From Variovorax beijingensis (GTDB lineage: Bacteria; Pseudomonadota; Gammaproteobacteria; Burkholderiales; Burkholderiaceae_C): a stretch of 64,000 nucleotides of DNA. Below, one piece after another: positions 43,874 to 53,347 of the stretch. Numbering within the stretch: position 1 is the stretch's first letter; each line of letters begins with the position of its first letter. The position numbers and the translations under genes are program-made. The stretch lies in NCBI RefSeq assembly GCF_007828835.1, contig NZ_VIVL01000008.1, forward strand, positions 1 through 64,000. The letters are read 5' to 3'. The notes under the pieces are model-generated. The model saw only the letters and a program-made list of their open reading frames with translations. It did no database searches and was not told the origin of the DNA.

Positions 43874-45994
43874 ATGCAAGAAGCTCGGAACCTGCTGTTC
43901 CTATCCGTGGTGGTCTGCATTGCGCAGACCAGCTTGGCAGAGCCCTCTGTTGCTCAACTGCCCACCGTGCAGGTGACGGATACGCAGGCCGAGGCCGGCA
44001 GCACCCTGTCGCTCGATGCGCCCAACAGCACCGGCTCCCGCCTGGGCCTCACTGCACGCGAGACACCGGCCAGCGTCAGCCGTCTAGAGGCGGCCGACAT
44101 CGCCGAGCGTGATCTCACGCGTGCGCAGGACGTGGCCGTGCGCATGCCCGGCATCAGCGAAGCGCCCGCTCCGGGGAATGGCGGGACCAGCTTGATTGCG
44201 CGCGGCTTCGTCGGCCACAACTCGGTGGCCCAGTTGATCGACGGAACACGCCTCACCGTCGCAGCAGGCACCGTCACCTATCCCTTCTCGACCTGGCCCA
44301 TGGAGTCAGTCGAGGTCCTGCGAGGCCCTGCGTCGGTGCTCTATGGCGATGGAGCCATCGGCGCGGCTGTGAACTATGTGACCAAACGCCCCGGCTTCGA
44401 GCGCACCGAGCGCGAGGCCTTCCTGAGCGTTGGCTCCTTTGGCGCTGTGCAAGGGGGCGTGGGCCTGCGCGGCCCCATCAACGATGTGCTGGCTTATTCG
44501 GTCTACCTCGATGCAGAAAGAAGCGACGGCTATCGCCAGTTCATGGATGTGCAGCGCCGCAACTACGCGCTGGCACTGGCGGTGCGCGCGAGCCGCGACA
44601 TGAGCGTGACCCTCTCCCTCGACGGCGGCGTGAACGACGACGCGCGCTACTTTGGTACACCGCTGCGCAATGGTGTGTTGGACCAGCGGCTGCGCCGGAC
44701 GAACTTCAACGTCTCCGACTCAGTGGTCAAGTACAACGACCGCGTCTGGCGCGCCAAGGTGGACTATCAGGTCGCCGCCGGCCTTCGCCTGCGCAACGAG
44801 ACCTACCACCTCACCACCGCCCGGCACTGGCGCAACGCCGAGGACTACAGTTTCAGTACCCCGGGAACCAGCGTGGACCGCAGCGATTACCTGGAGATCC
44901 TGCACGACCAGGAGCAGACCGGCAACCGATTCGACGCGACCTTCGACGGCACGCTGGGCGGCTTGAAGAACCGCTTCATCGTGGGCCTGGACTGGTACCG
45001 TACCCGGCTCGTGCACACCAACAATTCGCCCTATGGGGGCGCCAGTGCGGGAGACCCCTACAACTTCGCGCCTGGCGTCTTCATCAGTCCTGTTCCCACC
45101 ATTCCGGGCCGCGCGTCAGAGCTGGAGACCACCGCCTTGTTTGCCGAGAACGCGCTCGACCTGAATCGGGAGTGGAGGCTCGTGGCCGGCCTGCGCAGCG
45201 ACCGCATGGAACTTCACAGCACGGACCTGCGCCGCGGCGTGAACCTGGTCAAGAAGTATTCGCCCATCACCGGCCGTCTTGGCGCCGTGTGGTCGCCCAG
45301 CGAGGCGCTCTCGCTCTACGGACAGTTCGGCACCGGCACCGACCCGCTTTCGGGCGCACTGTCGCTGCCCGGAGGCGGCAACACCTTCGATCTCACGAAG
45401 GGCCGCCAGGTCGAGGTAGGCGCCAAGGGCGCCGTGCCCGCCGTGCGCGGCGAATGGACGGTGGCACTGTACAAGATCGCAAAGCGCAACCTGCTCTCGC
45501 GCGATGCCGGCAATCCCAACGTCACGCAGCAGATCGGCCAGCAGTCGTCCACCGGCATCGAGCTGGCCTTCGCGGCCGAGCCCGTGCGCGGCTGGACGAT
45601 CGACGCCAATGCCGCCTTCCTGCGGGCGCGCTACGACGACTTCAGGGAACTGGTCTCGGGCGCCCTGGTCTCGCGCGACGGTATGACGCCCACCGGCGTG
45701 CCCGAGCGCACGGCCAGCATCTGGACAACGTGGCGCTTCCTGCCGCAATGGCAGTTGGGCTTCGGCGCGCGCTACGTGGGTGAGAGCCAGGGCAACACCG
45801 CCAACACCACGAAGCTGCCGTCGTACGTGGTACTAGACGCGTCGCTGGCCTACGAACATTCACCCAACCTCAGGTTCAGCCTGTCCGTGAAAAACCTGGC
45901 CAATCGCGACTACGCGCTGACAGGCACCGCCAATACAAGCTGGCTGCTGGGTACTCCGCGCACAGTGCAACTCACGGCGCGAGCGAGCTTCTGA
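43874..45994 (+). CDS. TonB-dependent outer-membrane receptor
   Basis: The 706-residue protein has a signal peptide, a plug domain with SRLEAADIAERDLTRAQDVA and MESVEVLRGPASVLYGDGAI, and a 22-strand-type barrel ending in LTARASF with the terminal Phe. GGAGG eight bases before ATG 43874 decides the start over the ATG at 43859. It resembles siderophore or metallophore receptors. Linked genes (metal ABC transporter, PepSY protein) point to uptake of a metal chelate. Confidence 0.9.
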   Translation: MQEARNLLFLSVVVCIAQTSLAEPSVAQLPTVQVTDTQAEAGSTLSLDAPNSTGSRLGLTARETPASVSRLEAADIAERDLTRAQDVAVRMPGISEAPAPGNGGTSLIARGFVGHNSVAQLIDGTRLTVAAGTVTYPFSTWPMESVEVLRGPASVLYGDGAIGAAVNYVTKRPGFERTEREAFLSVGSFGAVQGGVGLRGPINDVLAYSVYLDAERSDGYRQFMDVQRRNYALALAVRASRDMSVTLSLDGGVNDDARYFGTPLRNGVLDQRLRRTNFNVSDSVVKYNDRVWRAKVDYQVAAGLRLRNETYHLTTARHWRNAEDYSFSTPGTSVDRSDYLEILHDQEQTGNRFDATFDGTLGGLKNRFIVGLDWYRTRLVHTNNSPYGGASAGDPYNFAPGVFISPVPTIPGRASELETTALFAENALDLNREWRLVAGLRSDRMELHSTDLRRGVNLVKKYSPITGRLGAVWSPSEALSLYGQFGTGTDPLSGALSLPGGGNTFDLTKGRQVEVGAKGAVPAVRGEWTVALYKIAKRNLLSRDAGNPNVTQQIGQQSSTGIELAFAAEPVRGWTIDANAAFLRARYDDFRELVSGALVSRDGMTPTGVPERTASIWTTWRFLPQWQLGFGARYVGESQGNTANTTKLPSYVVLDASLAYEHSPNLRFSLSVKNLANRDYALTGTANTSWLLGTPRTVQLTARASF

Positions 45995-46023
45995 TCCGCG
46001 CCTGCTGTACAGCAGGCGCGGAT
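45994..46023 (+). terminator. Strong hairpin after the TonB receptor gene
   Basis: ATCCGCGCCTGCTG and its exact reverse complement are separated by TA, giving a 14-pair hairpin that begins on the last base of the stop codon. No T run follows, so termination would be atypical, but the stem is very stable and probably separates the aldehyde dehydrogenase-TonB operon from the next genes. Confidence 0.6.
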
Positions 46024-46164
46024 TGGGGAATTCCCTAGCCTCAGGACGAACTGCCGTTTTGGGCTAAGGCCACATCACGAAGCGGCCTAACCTTGGCATG
46101 CATCGCGATGGCGCAGTGGCATTTTGAGAGGCCACAGATCAATACAAGAGTGGAGACACCCGCA

Positions 46165-46557
46165 ATGAGACATCCGAGGTTATCGCCGTCCTCAATCAGA
46201 AGGCGCCTCGTGCTGGCAGTGATCGCATCGGGCCTGCTGCCATTGACTGCATCGGCACATCACTCCTTTGCCATTTTCGACAGAACCAAGACCACCGCGG
46301 TCAAAGGCCTCGTCGGTCGGTTCGACTGGACGAATCCCCACGTGACGATCTACGTGGATGCAGAGGGCACGCCGGCCCAGCGATACAAGGTCGAGACCGG
46401 AAGCATCAACGCCCTGGCCAGATCGGGCTGGAAATCCGATTCGATCAAGGTTGGCGACAAAGCAGAGGTGTCGTTTCACCCGCTGAAGAACGGTGATCCT
46501 GGAGGGTTGCTCATCGAGATCAAGATCGGCAGCGTGGTTCTGACGGGGGGAGGATGA
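46165..46557 (+). CDS. DUF6152 secreted protein
   Basis: The 130-residue protein has a signal peptide ending LTASA and a mature start HHSFAIFDRTKTTAVKGLVG, followed by FDWTNPHVTIYVDAEG and PLKNGDPGGLLI, the DUF6152 pattern. Cleavage after Ala would expose an N-terminal His-His, which could bind a metal. TGGAG precedes the start. A TTTTGGGCTA block at 46057-46066 upstream resembles part of the shared 49-bp element. Function is unknown. Confidence 0.82.
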   Translation: MRHPRLSPSSIRRRLVLAVIASGLLPLTASAHHSFAIFDRTKTTAVKGLVGRFDWTNPHVTIYVDAEGTPAQRYKVETGSINALARSGWKSDSIKVGDKAEVSFHPLKNGDPGGLLIEIKIGSVVLTGGG

Positions 46558-46618
46558 TGACGCGCCGCCCAGCCCTTTGTACTGAGACCGACGACGTCCG
46601 CCGGGTGGAGATATCGAT

Positions 46619-47386
46619 ATGACAATGACACGACGCTCTCGTGCGGGCTTGCTGGCCCTGTTCATCGCCGCAGCTGCCGCAGTGACGTTCATCGCCTCCG
46701 AACGCGGTGGTGGTCCTGCAGAAGCGCAGAAGCTCGGCATCAGCGGAACGTGGGAAAGAACACCGGACGACTGGTTTGGCGAGGATCCGGACAACCCTGT
46801 ATTGCCAGGCGGAAAGATCGACCTGAAAGAGCCCTTCCTCAGTGAATACGAGACGCTGAAGAAAAAGCAGGCTGAGGCCAACGAAGCCGGGACCCCGCTT
46901 GCCACAACGAGCAGCAAGTGCCTCCCGGAGGGAATGCCCACGCTGATGGCGGCGCTTTTTCCGATCGAGATTATTCAGAACAACAAGCAAGTGGTCGTGC
47001 TCGGCGAGTATCTCCAGCAAGTACGTCGCATCCTGTTGACCGAACCGATGCCGTCAAAGGACAACCTGGAGGCCACGTTCCAAGGGCAATCGCGCGGGCG
47101 GTGGGAGGGCGACACGCTCGTGGTGGAGACCCAAGGTATTCGGCCCGAGGCGCGGCTGTACGACGTTCCGCATGGGAAGGAAATGAAGATCACGGAGCGA
47201 ATCCGGCTCAAGGATCCCGATCATCTCGAGAACCAGATCGTGATCGAGGATCCGGAAGTTCTTAACGCGCCGTATCGCTTCACCTTCGAATACAAGAGGT
47301 CCGACTACAGGATCCAGGAATACGTCTGTGAGAACAACCAGATCGTGATCGACAGCGAGGGAAAGACCGCCCTTCGTCGCAACTGA
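46619..47386 (+). CDS. Secreted protein of a DUF6152-associated family
   Basis: The 255-residue protein has a signal sequence, KCLPEGMPTLMAALFPIEII and the characteristic SRGRWEGDTLVVETQGI, followed by TERIRLKDPDHLENQIVIED. Proteins with the GxWEGDTLVVxT motif often lie beside DUF6152 genes in aromatic- or steroid-degrading bacteria, with no known function. It lies 61 bp downstream of the DUF6152 gene. Confidence 0.65.
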   Translation: MTMTRRSRAGLLALFIAAAAAVTFIASERGGGPAEAQKLGISGTWERTPDDWFGEDPDNPVLPGGKIDLKEPFLSEYETLKKKQAEANEAGTPLATTSSKCLPEGMPTLMAALFPIEIIQNNKQVVVLGEYLQQVRRILLTEPMPSKDNLEATFQGQSRGRWEGDTLVVETQGIRPEARLYDVPHGKEMKITERIRLKDPDHLENQIVIEDPEVLNAPYRFTFEYKRSDYRIQEYVCENNQIVIDSEGKTALRRN

Positions 47387-47434
47387 CACCGCCGCCCTGC
47401 CCCCTCACTCCATCCCAAGAGCGGACGTACTGAA

Positions 47435-48940
47435 ATGAATTGGATCTCGAGCGGTCTGATGCGTGCCGTGCTGCAAAGCGCTTTGGTTTCGCTCAGCGTT
47501 TCCGGGCTGTCGTGGGCGGAGGTTCCCACCACGCCCACGATCGTGGCAGTCCCCCCCTCCGGCAAGGTGCCCTTGTCTTCGGCGCAGCGCAGGGGCACGG
47601 AGTACATCGACCTGGCGCGCCACGGGTATGTCGAAGAGGAGTACTACCTTTCGGGCATCGCGCCAGCCATCACCGCCGCAGGCGAGACGCTGCTGCAAGC
47701 CCCATATACCACGCGCATTCTCGTGCGCAAGCCGATCGACCCGGCACGCTTCAATGGAACCGTGGTGATCGAACCGTTCAGCTGGTTCGGCGAGCGTGGA
47801 GCCGGCTGGATCCTCACCCGCGACTACCTGCTGCGGCGAGGATACGCCTACGTCGGCTACACGCTGAACATCAACAAGCCAAAGCGTGATCCCAAGTTCA
47901 TCTCCGAAATGGCGGCGGAGGAAGCCGACGGCATCAGGCAGTACGGCCGGATCGTGAACTTCGACTTCATGCGCCGGTACGACTACGCACGCTACGCACC
48001 GCTGGGCACGTACTCCGATCCCGAGCGCTTCAAGCGCGGTAGCGTTGCCGATCCCTTCGTTCCGCAATCGCAGGCCATTGCGGCGCAGCTTGCGATGGCG
48101 TTGAAATCCAATGCGCCACAAGGTCCGCTCACCGGACTCGAAGTTCATCGCGTGTATGTCAACAGCTGGGCCGTGACGGCCCAGGTGTGGATGGACTATC
48201 TCGACCAAGGGCGTCACCAGCAATGGCGGATGCCCGATGGTGGTCCCCTGATCGACGCCTACATGACTGGCCGCATGGCCTACGGCGAAGTCGGGGGTGA
48301 CGCCATTCGCGTACCTCGCAAGATGCCCGACGGCGTGCCATTCGTGACGGTCTACAGCCAGTCCGAATTGATGCACGACGCGATCGAGGGCATCGAGCTG
48401 CCGCCGGACACGGACAGTCCGAAACTTCGCTACTACGAAGTGACCGGCATGCCGCATCTGCGCCTGGCGGACCTCGGCACGGAGCATTCAGAGCGGCTGG
48501 CCGCCGATGTCGGCAAAGGTCGCGATCCTCGCTGCCAGACCTTGTACGACGAGCCGGTCGAAATGCTTGCCTCGGCCTTGCTCGACGGCATGGACCGCTG
48601 GGTCCGCGAAGGTACAGCGATGCCCAAGGCGCCACGGGTGGCACGCAAGGGCAAATCGGTGCTGCGCGACCCCGCAACCGGCAACATGCTCGGCGGCGTC
48701 CGCCCCCCCTGGATCAGCGTGCCATCCAGCCGCTACATGACCGACCAGGAGACCCGCTGCGGCCTGATCTACGACACCAAGATTCCGTACTCGCGTACGC
48801 AGCTGCGCAAGCTCTACGGAACCGGTGAAATCTACGCAAAGAAGTTCGAGGAGGCCAAGGCGCTGTCTGTCAAGGAGGGTTATCTCCTTCCCGAAGACGC
48901 CGCGAGCTTGCGCCCGATCGCGAAGCCAGGTGACTTCTGA
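47435..48940 (+). CDS. Secreted alpha/beta-hydrolase-domain protein
   Basis: The 501-residue protein has a signal peptide ending near SWAEVP and the pattern of the alpha/beta hydrolase domain family of this length: GTEYIDLARHGYVEEEYYLS, TVVIEPFSWFGERGAGW, VYVNSWAVTAQVWMDYLDQG and YEVTGMPHLRL near the end with the likely catalytic His. The usual GxSxG elbow is replaced by NSWAVTA, so the nucleophile may be Ser in that motif. The substrate is unknown. It lies 48 bp after the preceding gene. Confidence 0.75.
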   Translation: MNWISSGLMRAVLQSALVSLSVSGLSWAEVPTTPTIVAVPPSGKVPLSSAQRRGTEYIDLARHGYVEEEYYLSGIAPAITAAGETLLQAPYTTRILVRKPIDPARFNGTVVIEPFSWFGERGAGWILTRDYLLRRGYAYVGYTLNINKPKRDPKFISEMAAEEADGIRQYGRIVNFDFMRRYDYARYAPLGTYSDPERFKRGSVADPFVPQSQAIAAQLAMALKSNAPQGPLTGLEVHRVYVNSWAVTAQVWMDYLDQGRHQQWRMPDGGPLIDAYMTGRMAYGEVGGDAIRVPRKMPDGVPFVTVYSQSELMHDAIEGIELPPDTDSPKLRYYEVTGMPHLRLADLGTEHSERLAADVGKGRDPRCQTLYDEPVEMLASALLDGMDRWVREGTAMPKAPRVARKGKSVLRDPATGNMLGGVRPPWISVPSSRYMTDQETRCGLIYDTKIPYSRTQLRKLYGTGEIYAKKFEEAKALSVKEGYLLPEDAASLRPIAKPGDF

Positions 48941-49007
48941 CGAGAAGCTCCATGGTCCCGGCCTGCCAGGCAAGCCAATCCTGATTCTTTTCATTGAAAG
49001 GCGACAG

Positions 49008-49496
49008 ATGTCCTCGGAGACCTTCATCGCGTGGCTCTATGAGTCCGCGCCCAGCACCATGATCCGGGACGTGTCCTGGATCGTTCCGACCGTGCAGTGC
49101 ATCCACATCATTGCGATCGCCGTGATCTTCGGCTCGGCATTCGTTTCCGATCTGCGCCTTGCAGGCGTACTGGCCACGGATGAGTCCCCGGGCAAAGTCG
49201 TTCGCCGCTATTTCCCGTGGATGTGGCGCGCGCTCATCGTGCTGCTCCTCACCGGGCTGGTCATGAGCATCGGTGAGCCTGAACGCGTTCTGACGAACTC
49301 GACGTTCTGGCTCAAGATGGTGCTGGTCGTTGCCGCCTTCACGTTGACCTGGCTCGCGCGGCGTCCGCTCCTGTCTCCGGACGCGGAGGGCAGTGGCGCT
49401 CGATGGGTACACCTCGTCAAGCCGATCTCCTGGCTATCGCTTTTCCTGTGGTGCTGCGTGATCGTCTGCGGCCGATGGATTGCCTACACGATCTAG
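49008..49496 (+). CDS. DUF6644 membrane protein (first of a tandem pair)
   Basis: The 162-residue protein has four hydrophobic segments, including VPTVQCIHIIAIAVIFGSAF, WRALIVLLLTGLVMSIG, WLKMVLVVAAFTLTWLA and WLSLFLWCCVIVCGRWIAYT, matching DUF6644. Conserved histidine and tryptophan residues could contact a heme or quinone, but no role is proven. It is followed 39 bp later by a homologous gene. Confidence 0.8.
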   Translation: MSSETFIAWLYESAPSTMIRDVSWIVPTVQCIHIIAIAVIFGSAFVSDLRLAGVLATDESPGKVVRRYFPWMWRALIVLLLTGLVMSIGEPERVLTNSTFWLKMVLVVAAFTLTWLARRPLLSPDAEGSGARWVHLVKPISWLSLFLWCCVIVCGRWIAYTI

Positions 49497-49535
49497 GTCG
49501 CCTCCTCTTTGACGCAACGCTCACCGGTACCTTCC

Positions 49536-50027
49536 ATGGTCATTCAATCCATCCTCCAAGCCGTTCAAGATTCCCGGCTTTCGACTTTCATCCGAGAGAC
49601 CGGTGTGGCATTTCCGGCGCTCGAGTCAGTGCATGTGATTGCGATCACGCTGGTGCTCGGAATCATTGCCATTGTGGATCTGCGGCTCATCGGCTGTGCC
49701 TCGCACCGCTGCAGCGCCCATCGGCTGATGCAAGAGCTGCTGCCATTTACCTGGGTGGCCTTCATCGCCTCCGTGGCGACGGGCCTGCTCATGTTCGCGT
49801 CGAATGCCACTACCTACGCCGAGAACAGCCTGTTCTGGTGGAAGATGACCATCCTGGTCTTCGCCGGCATCAACATGGCGATCTTCCATCTGGGCATCTA
49901 TCGCCGGATCGGCGAATGGGACGAACTGCTGCCGCCGCCGCGCGCGGCGCGCGCCGCGGGATTGAGCTCGATGGGGTTGTGGATCGTTGTGATTGTTCTC
50001 GGCCGATGGATAGGATTCTCCTCGTGA
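49536..50027 (+). CDS. DUF6644 membrane protein (second of a tandem pair)
   Basis: The product of about 163 residues repeats the DUF6644 layout: FPALESVHVIAITLVLGIIA, FTWVAFIASVATGLLMFAS, WWKMTILVFAGINMAIFHLG and GLWIVVIVLGRWIGFSS. A TTG start at 49509 would add nine residues; I prefer the ATG at 49536 by comparison with the first copy. The pair may form a hetero-oligomer. Its stop overlaps the next start (GTGA). Confidence 0.78.
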   Translation: MVIQSILQAVQDSRLSTFIRETGVAFPALESVHVIAITLVLGIIAIVDLRLIGCASHRCSAHRLMQELLPFTWVAFIASVATGLLMFASNATTYAENSLFWWKMTILVFAGINMAIFHLGIYRRIGEWDELLPPPRAARAAGLSSMGLWIVVIVLGRWIGFSS

Positions 50028-50800
50028 GCGCGGGAGGCAGTCTCGTGGGGCGCAGCATCCGGCGGGCGTTGGGTGACTCACCGGCCTTGAAAGGTGGGAG
50101 CGCTCGACTCTGGACCGTGCGTCCCCTCACCGGCAGGCTTGAAACGCTCATGATGCCTCTGCTGTTCGTGGCGATGGTCGGCAGCCTGGCAGGCTACGTG
50201 CTGTTGCGCCCCGCCCATCCTGCCCCCCCGAAACCCCTCAGCTGGCAGATCAGGTCCTTCGACGGCCTCGGGCCCGCCGACCAGGCCATTCACGGCGCGC
50301 TGCTGCCCGCCTCGGAAGAGATCATCTGGTTCAACAACGACACGGGCGGCTGGATCACCCTCGCGGACGCCCAGCGGACGCTGCTCCCGCCCTTCTATCA
50401 GGACACCTTCTGGAAGGCGAATGGGGAGGTGCATTGGCAATTGATCCTCCCCGGCGCTCACCAGCCCCATGCCAGCCAGCCCGGCGCAGAGAGCGGCCAT
50501 CGTGAGACGCCTGCCGCGGCGGCGCCGAACGCTGTGTCCGAAGGCACGCAGGGTCAGGGTGCCACCGTCTACTACGGCTCTGCTGGCAAGGCGCCGGCCC
50601 AAAGCGCCTACCTGCTGGTGATCGGACATGCGCACGCGGGGGTGATGTGGGCGAACCAGGCCACCATCTGGATCCATCCCGATGCCCTGGCGCCCTACCC
50701 CGAGATCGTCAAACCCGAAGCACTGGTCGCCAAGGGATGGCGGCAAGTCATCGCCTATAACGGCGCGAGTGAAGTCGAGCGCATCAAGGAGGCTCGATGA
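50024..50800 (+). CDS. DUF6162-like membrane-anchored periplasmic protein
   Basis: The product of about 258 residues from GTG 50024 has one membrane helix (MMPLLFVAMVGSLAGYVLLR) and a periplasmic domain with LSWQIRSFDGLGPADQAIHG, PPFYQDTFWKANGEVHWQLI and LLVIGHAHAGVMWAN. This fits DUF6162, whose genes accompany zinc/manganese-type ABC transporters. A His-rich stretch (GAHQPHASQPGAESGH) may bind metal. Its stop overlaps the substrate-binding protein start (ATGA), so it belongs to that operon. Confidence 0.6.
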   Translation: MSAGGSLVGRSIRRALGDSPALKGGSARLWTVRPLTGRLETLMMPLLFVAMVGSLAGYVLLRPAHPAPPKPLSWQIRSFDGLGPADQAIHGALLPASEEIIWFNNDTGGWITLADAQRTLLPPFYQDTFWKANGEVHWQLILPGAHQPHASQPGAESGHRETPAAAAPNAVSEGTQGQGATVYYGSAGKAPAQSAYLLVIGHAHAGVMWANQATIWIHPDALAPYPEIVKPEALVAKGWRQVIAYNGASEVERIKEAR

Positions 50801-51729
50801 CGGCCACGTCGAAGAAGCTTTCGCTGCGCCGGCGCGGGACGACGATGTGCCTGCTGCTTCTGGGGTGCGGATTGGTCGGCCCGGCACTGGCCGCGGGTAA
50901 AAAGCTCAAGGTGGGCGTCACCTTGCACCCCTACTACAGCTTCGTCGCCAACATCGTCGGAGACAAGGCAGAGGTGGTCCCGCTCATCGCGGGAGATGCG
51001 AATCCGCACAACTATCAGCCGCAGACGGAAGACATCACGCGTGCCATGTCACTCGATGCGCTGGTGGTCAACGGCATCGGGCACGACGAGTGGGCCTTCG
51101 AGATCGTCAAGGCAGCCGGACGCAAGGGGACGCTGCCGCTCATCTACGCCAATGCTTCGGTGGCGCTCATACCGATCGCGGGGGACCAGGGCGACGCCAA
51201 GGTCGTCAATCCCCACACCTTCGTGTCCACCACCGCGGCCATACAGCAAGTGTTCGAAATCACCCGGCGCCTGGGAGAGCTCGACCCGGACAACGCCGCC
51301 GCGTACCGGCGCAATGCCGCCGCCTATGCGGCGCGGATCCGGGGGCTGCGTGCGGAGTTCATGACCCGTTTTGCCAGTCTCGACCTGTCGTCGTTCCGAT
51401 GCGCCACGACACACGCGGGCTACGACTACCTGATGCAGGAGTTCGGCCTGACCGTGACGGCGGTCATCGAGCCGCGCCATGGCGTTGCGCCGACCGCGCG
51501 CCAGCTCGCCAACACGATCGATGCCATCAGGAAGGCGAACGTCCGCGTGCTCTTCGCTGAAAAATACTTCTCCATCGGCCTGGGCAAGCCAATCGAGGAA
51601 GCCACGGGCGTGAAGATCTTTGCGCTCTCTCACATCACCGGCGGACCGTACACCGCGGACCGGTTCGAAGTGGAGATGCGCGAAAACCTCCAAACTTTGG
51701 CCTCGGCCATCGAGTCCACGCGCCGTTGA
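50797..51729 (+). CDS. Metal ABC transporter substrate-binding protein (ZnuA-like)
   Basis: The 310-residue periplasmic protein belongs to the cluster 9 family of metal-binding receptors. It has KVGVTLHPYYSFVANIVGD, then H71 in GDANPHNYQPQTEDI, H140 in VNPHTFVS, H206 in CATTHAGYDYL and E255 in FAEKYFS, consistent with a metal site of three His and one acidic residue. It lacks the long His-rich loop of some zinc binders. Zn, Mn or another divalent metal is possible. It is the first transporter gene in the operon. Confidence 0.85.
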   Translation: MTATSKKLSLRRRGTTMCLLLLGCGLVGPALAAGKKLKVGVTLHPYYSFVANIVGDKAEVVPLIAGDANPHNYQPQTEDITRAMSLDALVVNGIGHDEWAFEIVKAAGRKGTLPLIYANASVALIPIAGDQGDAKVVNPHTFVSTTAAIQQVFEITRRLGELDPDNAAAYRRNAAAYAARIRGLRAEFMTRFASLDLSSFRCATTHAGYDYLMQEFGLTVTAVIEPRHGVAPTARQLANTIDAIRKANVRVLFAEKYFSIGLGKPIEEATGVKIFALSHITGGPYTADRFEVEMRENLQTLASAIESTRR

Positions 51730-51742
51730 AGGAGAAAGACCG

Positions 51743-52420
51743 ATGCGTGGCCCGGCCCTGGTATTCGAGCATGTCACCCTTCAGTTGGGTGGAACGCGTG
51801 TTCTGGACGACGTGACGTTCCGCGTCGAGGCCGGTGCGCTGCACTGCCTGGTCGGCCCGAACGGCGGCGGCAAGACCTCATTGGCCCGCGCCCTGTTGGG
51901 CCAGATGCCGCATTCGGGGCATATCCGCCTCGAAGGTGATGTGGTGGGTCCGATCGGCTACGTTCCTCAGTTGCCGGAGTTCGACCGCAACTTGCCGATG
52001 ACGGTAGATGACGTCATGGCGCTCCTCAGTCAGCGCAGGCCCGCCTTCATGGGCGCCTCCCGACCGGGCCGGGAAGCATGCACCGCGGCCCTGCAGCGAA
52101 CCGGCGTCCAGGTCTCAGGCAGGCGCCCCTTCGGAGCCCTCTCCGGCGGGGAGCGGCAGCGCGTCCTGTTGGCACAGGCCCTGACTCCGGCGCCATGGCT
52201 GCTGGTTCTTGACGAGCCCACCACCGGTGTCGACAGGCCGGGCATGCGGCTGCTCGAGGATCTGGTGGCCGAACTGCATGCGCGTGGGGTCACCATCCTG
52301 TGGATCAATCATGACCTGGATCAGGTGATGCGTCTCGCCCAGTGCGTGACCAGTATCAATGGTCAAGTCCTTTTCCATGGCTCTCCCGCCGAAGCACTCG
52401 ACTGGACGCATTTTCGGTAA
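51743..52420 (+). CDS. Metal ABC transporter ATP-binding protein (ZnuC-like)
   Basis: The 225-residue ATPase has Walker A GPNGGGKT at 38-45, the signature LSGGERQRVLLAQAL, Walker B LLVLDEPTTGVD and the switch His in LWINHDLDQV. AAGGAG precedes the ATG at 51743. It follows the substrate-binding gene by 13 bp and powers the adjacent permease. Confidence 0.9.
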   Translation: MRGPALVFEHVTLQLGGTRVLDDVTFRVEAGALHCLVGPNGGGKTSLARALLGQMPHSGHIRLEGDVVGPIGYVPQLPEFDRNLPMTVDDVMALLSQRRPAFMGASRPGREACTAALQRTGVQVSGRRPFGALSGGERQRVLLAQALTPAPWLLVLDEPTTGVDRPGMRLLEDLVAELHARGVTILWINHDLDQVMRLAQCVTSINGQVLFHGSPAEALDWTHFR

Positions 52421-52431
52421 GAGACCAGCCA

Positions 52432-53337
52432 ATGACGCCCGTATACGAATTCATTCGCAACCAGTTGCAGGCACTCGCCGAACGAGGTGCCTTGCCAGAG
52501 CCGTTCCAGTATGAGTTCCTGATCAATGCGCTGCTGTGTACGTTGCTGATCGGCCCGCTGCTGGGAGTGCTGGGCTCGATGGTCATGATCAAGCGGATGG
52601 CATTCTTCAGCCAGGCTGTCGGCAATGCAGCCATGACGGGCGTGGCCATCGGGGTGCTCATCGGCGAGTCCTACACGTCGCCCTATGTCTCGATGTTTGC
52701 CTTCTGCCTGCTGTTCTCTCTGACGCTCAAGTACGCACAGCACCGCACGACGTTGTCCAACGACATCCTGATCGGCGTCTTCCTGTCGATCTCGCTGGCC
52801 CTGGGGGCCTCGCTGTTGCTGTTCGTGTCCGCAAAGATCAATACCCACGTCATGGAAAGCGTGCTGTTCGGCTCCATCCTGGCGGTCGACCACACCGACA
52901 TGAACGTGCTGCTTGTCGTCACGGTGATCTGCGCCTGCATTGGACTGCCGATGTACAACGCGATGCTGCTGGCCAGCATCAACCCGAGCCTGGCACATGC
53001 AAGGGGCGTGCGGGTGCGCTTTGTGGATTATGTATTTGTCGCCATGGTCACGCTGGTGACCGTGGCCTGCCTGAAGATCATTGGTGCCGTGCTCGTCGAA
53101 GCTCTTCTTCTCATTCCGGCGGCGGCAGCCCGCAACGTCAGCCGCTCACTGGGTGAATTGGTCGCGCGCTCGGTCGCCATCGCGACGGTGTCCTGCGTGC
53201 TCGGCATCCTGCTGCCGATGCAGCTGCATATCCCGGTCCCCACGGGCGGGGCGATTGTCCTCGTCGCTGCGGCGATCTTCGTCTTTACCTCCGTCGTTCG
53301 AGCCCGCGCGCCCCGGTTCCGAAGCGCTGGCATCTAG
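52432..53337 (+). CDS. Metal ABC transporter permease (ZnuB-like)
   Basis: The 301-residue protein has eight to nine membrane helices with the family motifs LLGVLGSMVMIKRMAFFSQA, AMTGVAIGVLIG, SILAVDHTDMNVLLVVTVIC and LKIIGAVLVEALLLIPAAAA. It forms the channel of the metal transporter with the preceding ATPase. Eleven bases separate the two genes. Confidence 0.9.
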   Translation: MTPVYEFIRNQLQALAERGALPEPFQYEFLINALLCTLLIGPLLGVLGSMVMIKRMAFFSQAVGNAAMTGVAIGVLIGESYTSPYVSMFAFCLLFSLTLKYAQHRTTLSNDILIGVFLSISLALGASLLLFVSAKINTHVMESVLFGSILAVDHTDMNVLLVVTVICACIGLPMYNAMLLASINPSLAHARGVRVRFVDYVFVAMVTLVTVACLKIIGAVLVEALLLIPAAAARNVSRSLGELVARSVAIATVSCVLGILLPMQLHIPVPTGGAIVLVAAAIFVFTSVVRARAPRFRSAGI

Positions 53338-53347
53338 AGCGCACTCC

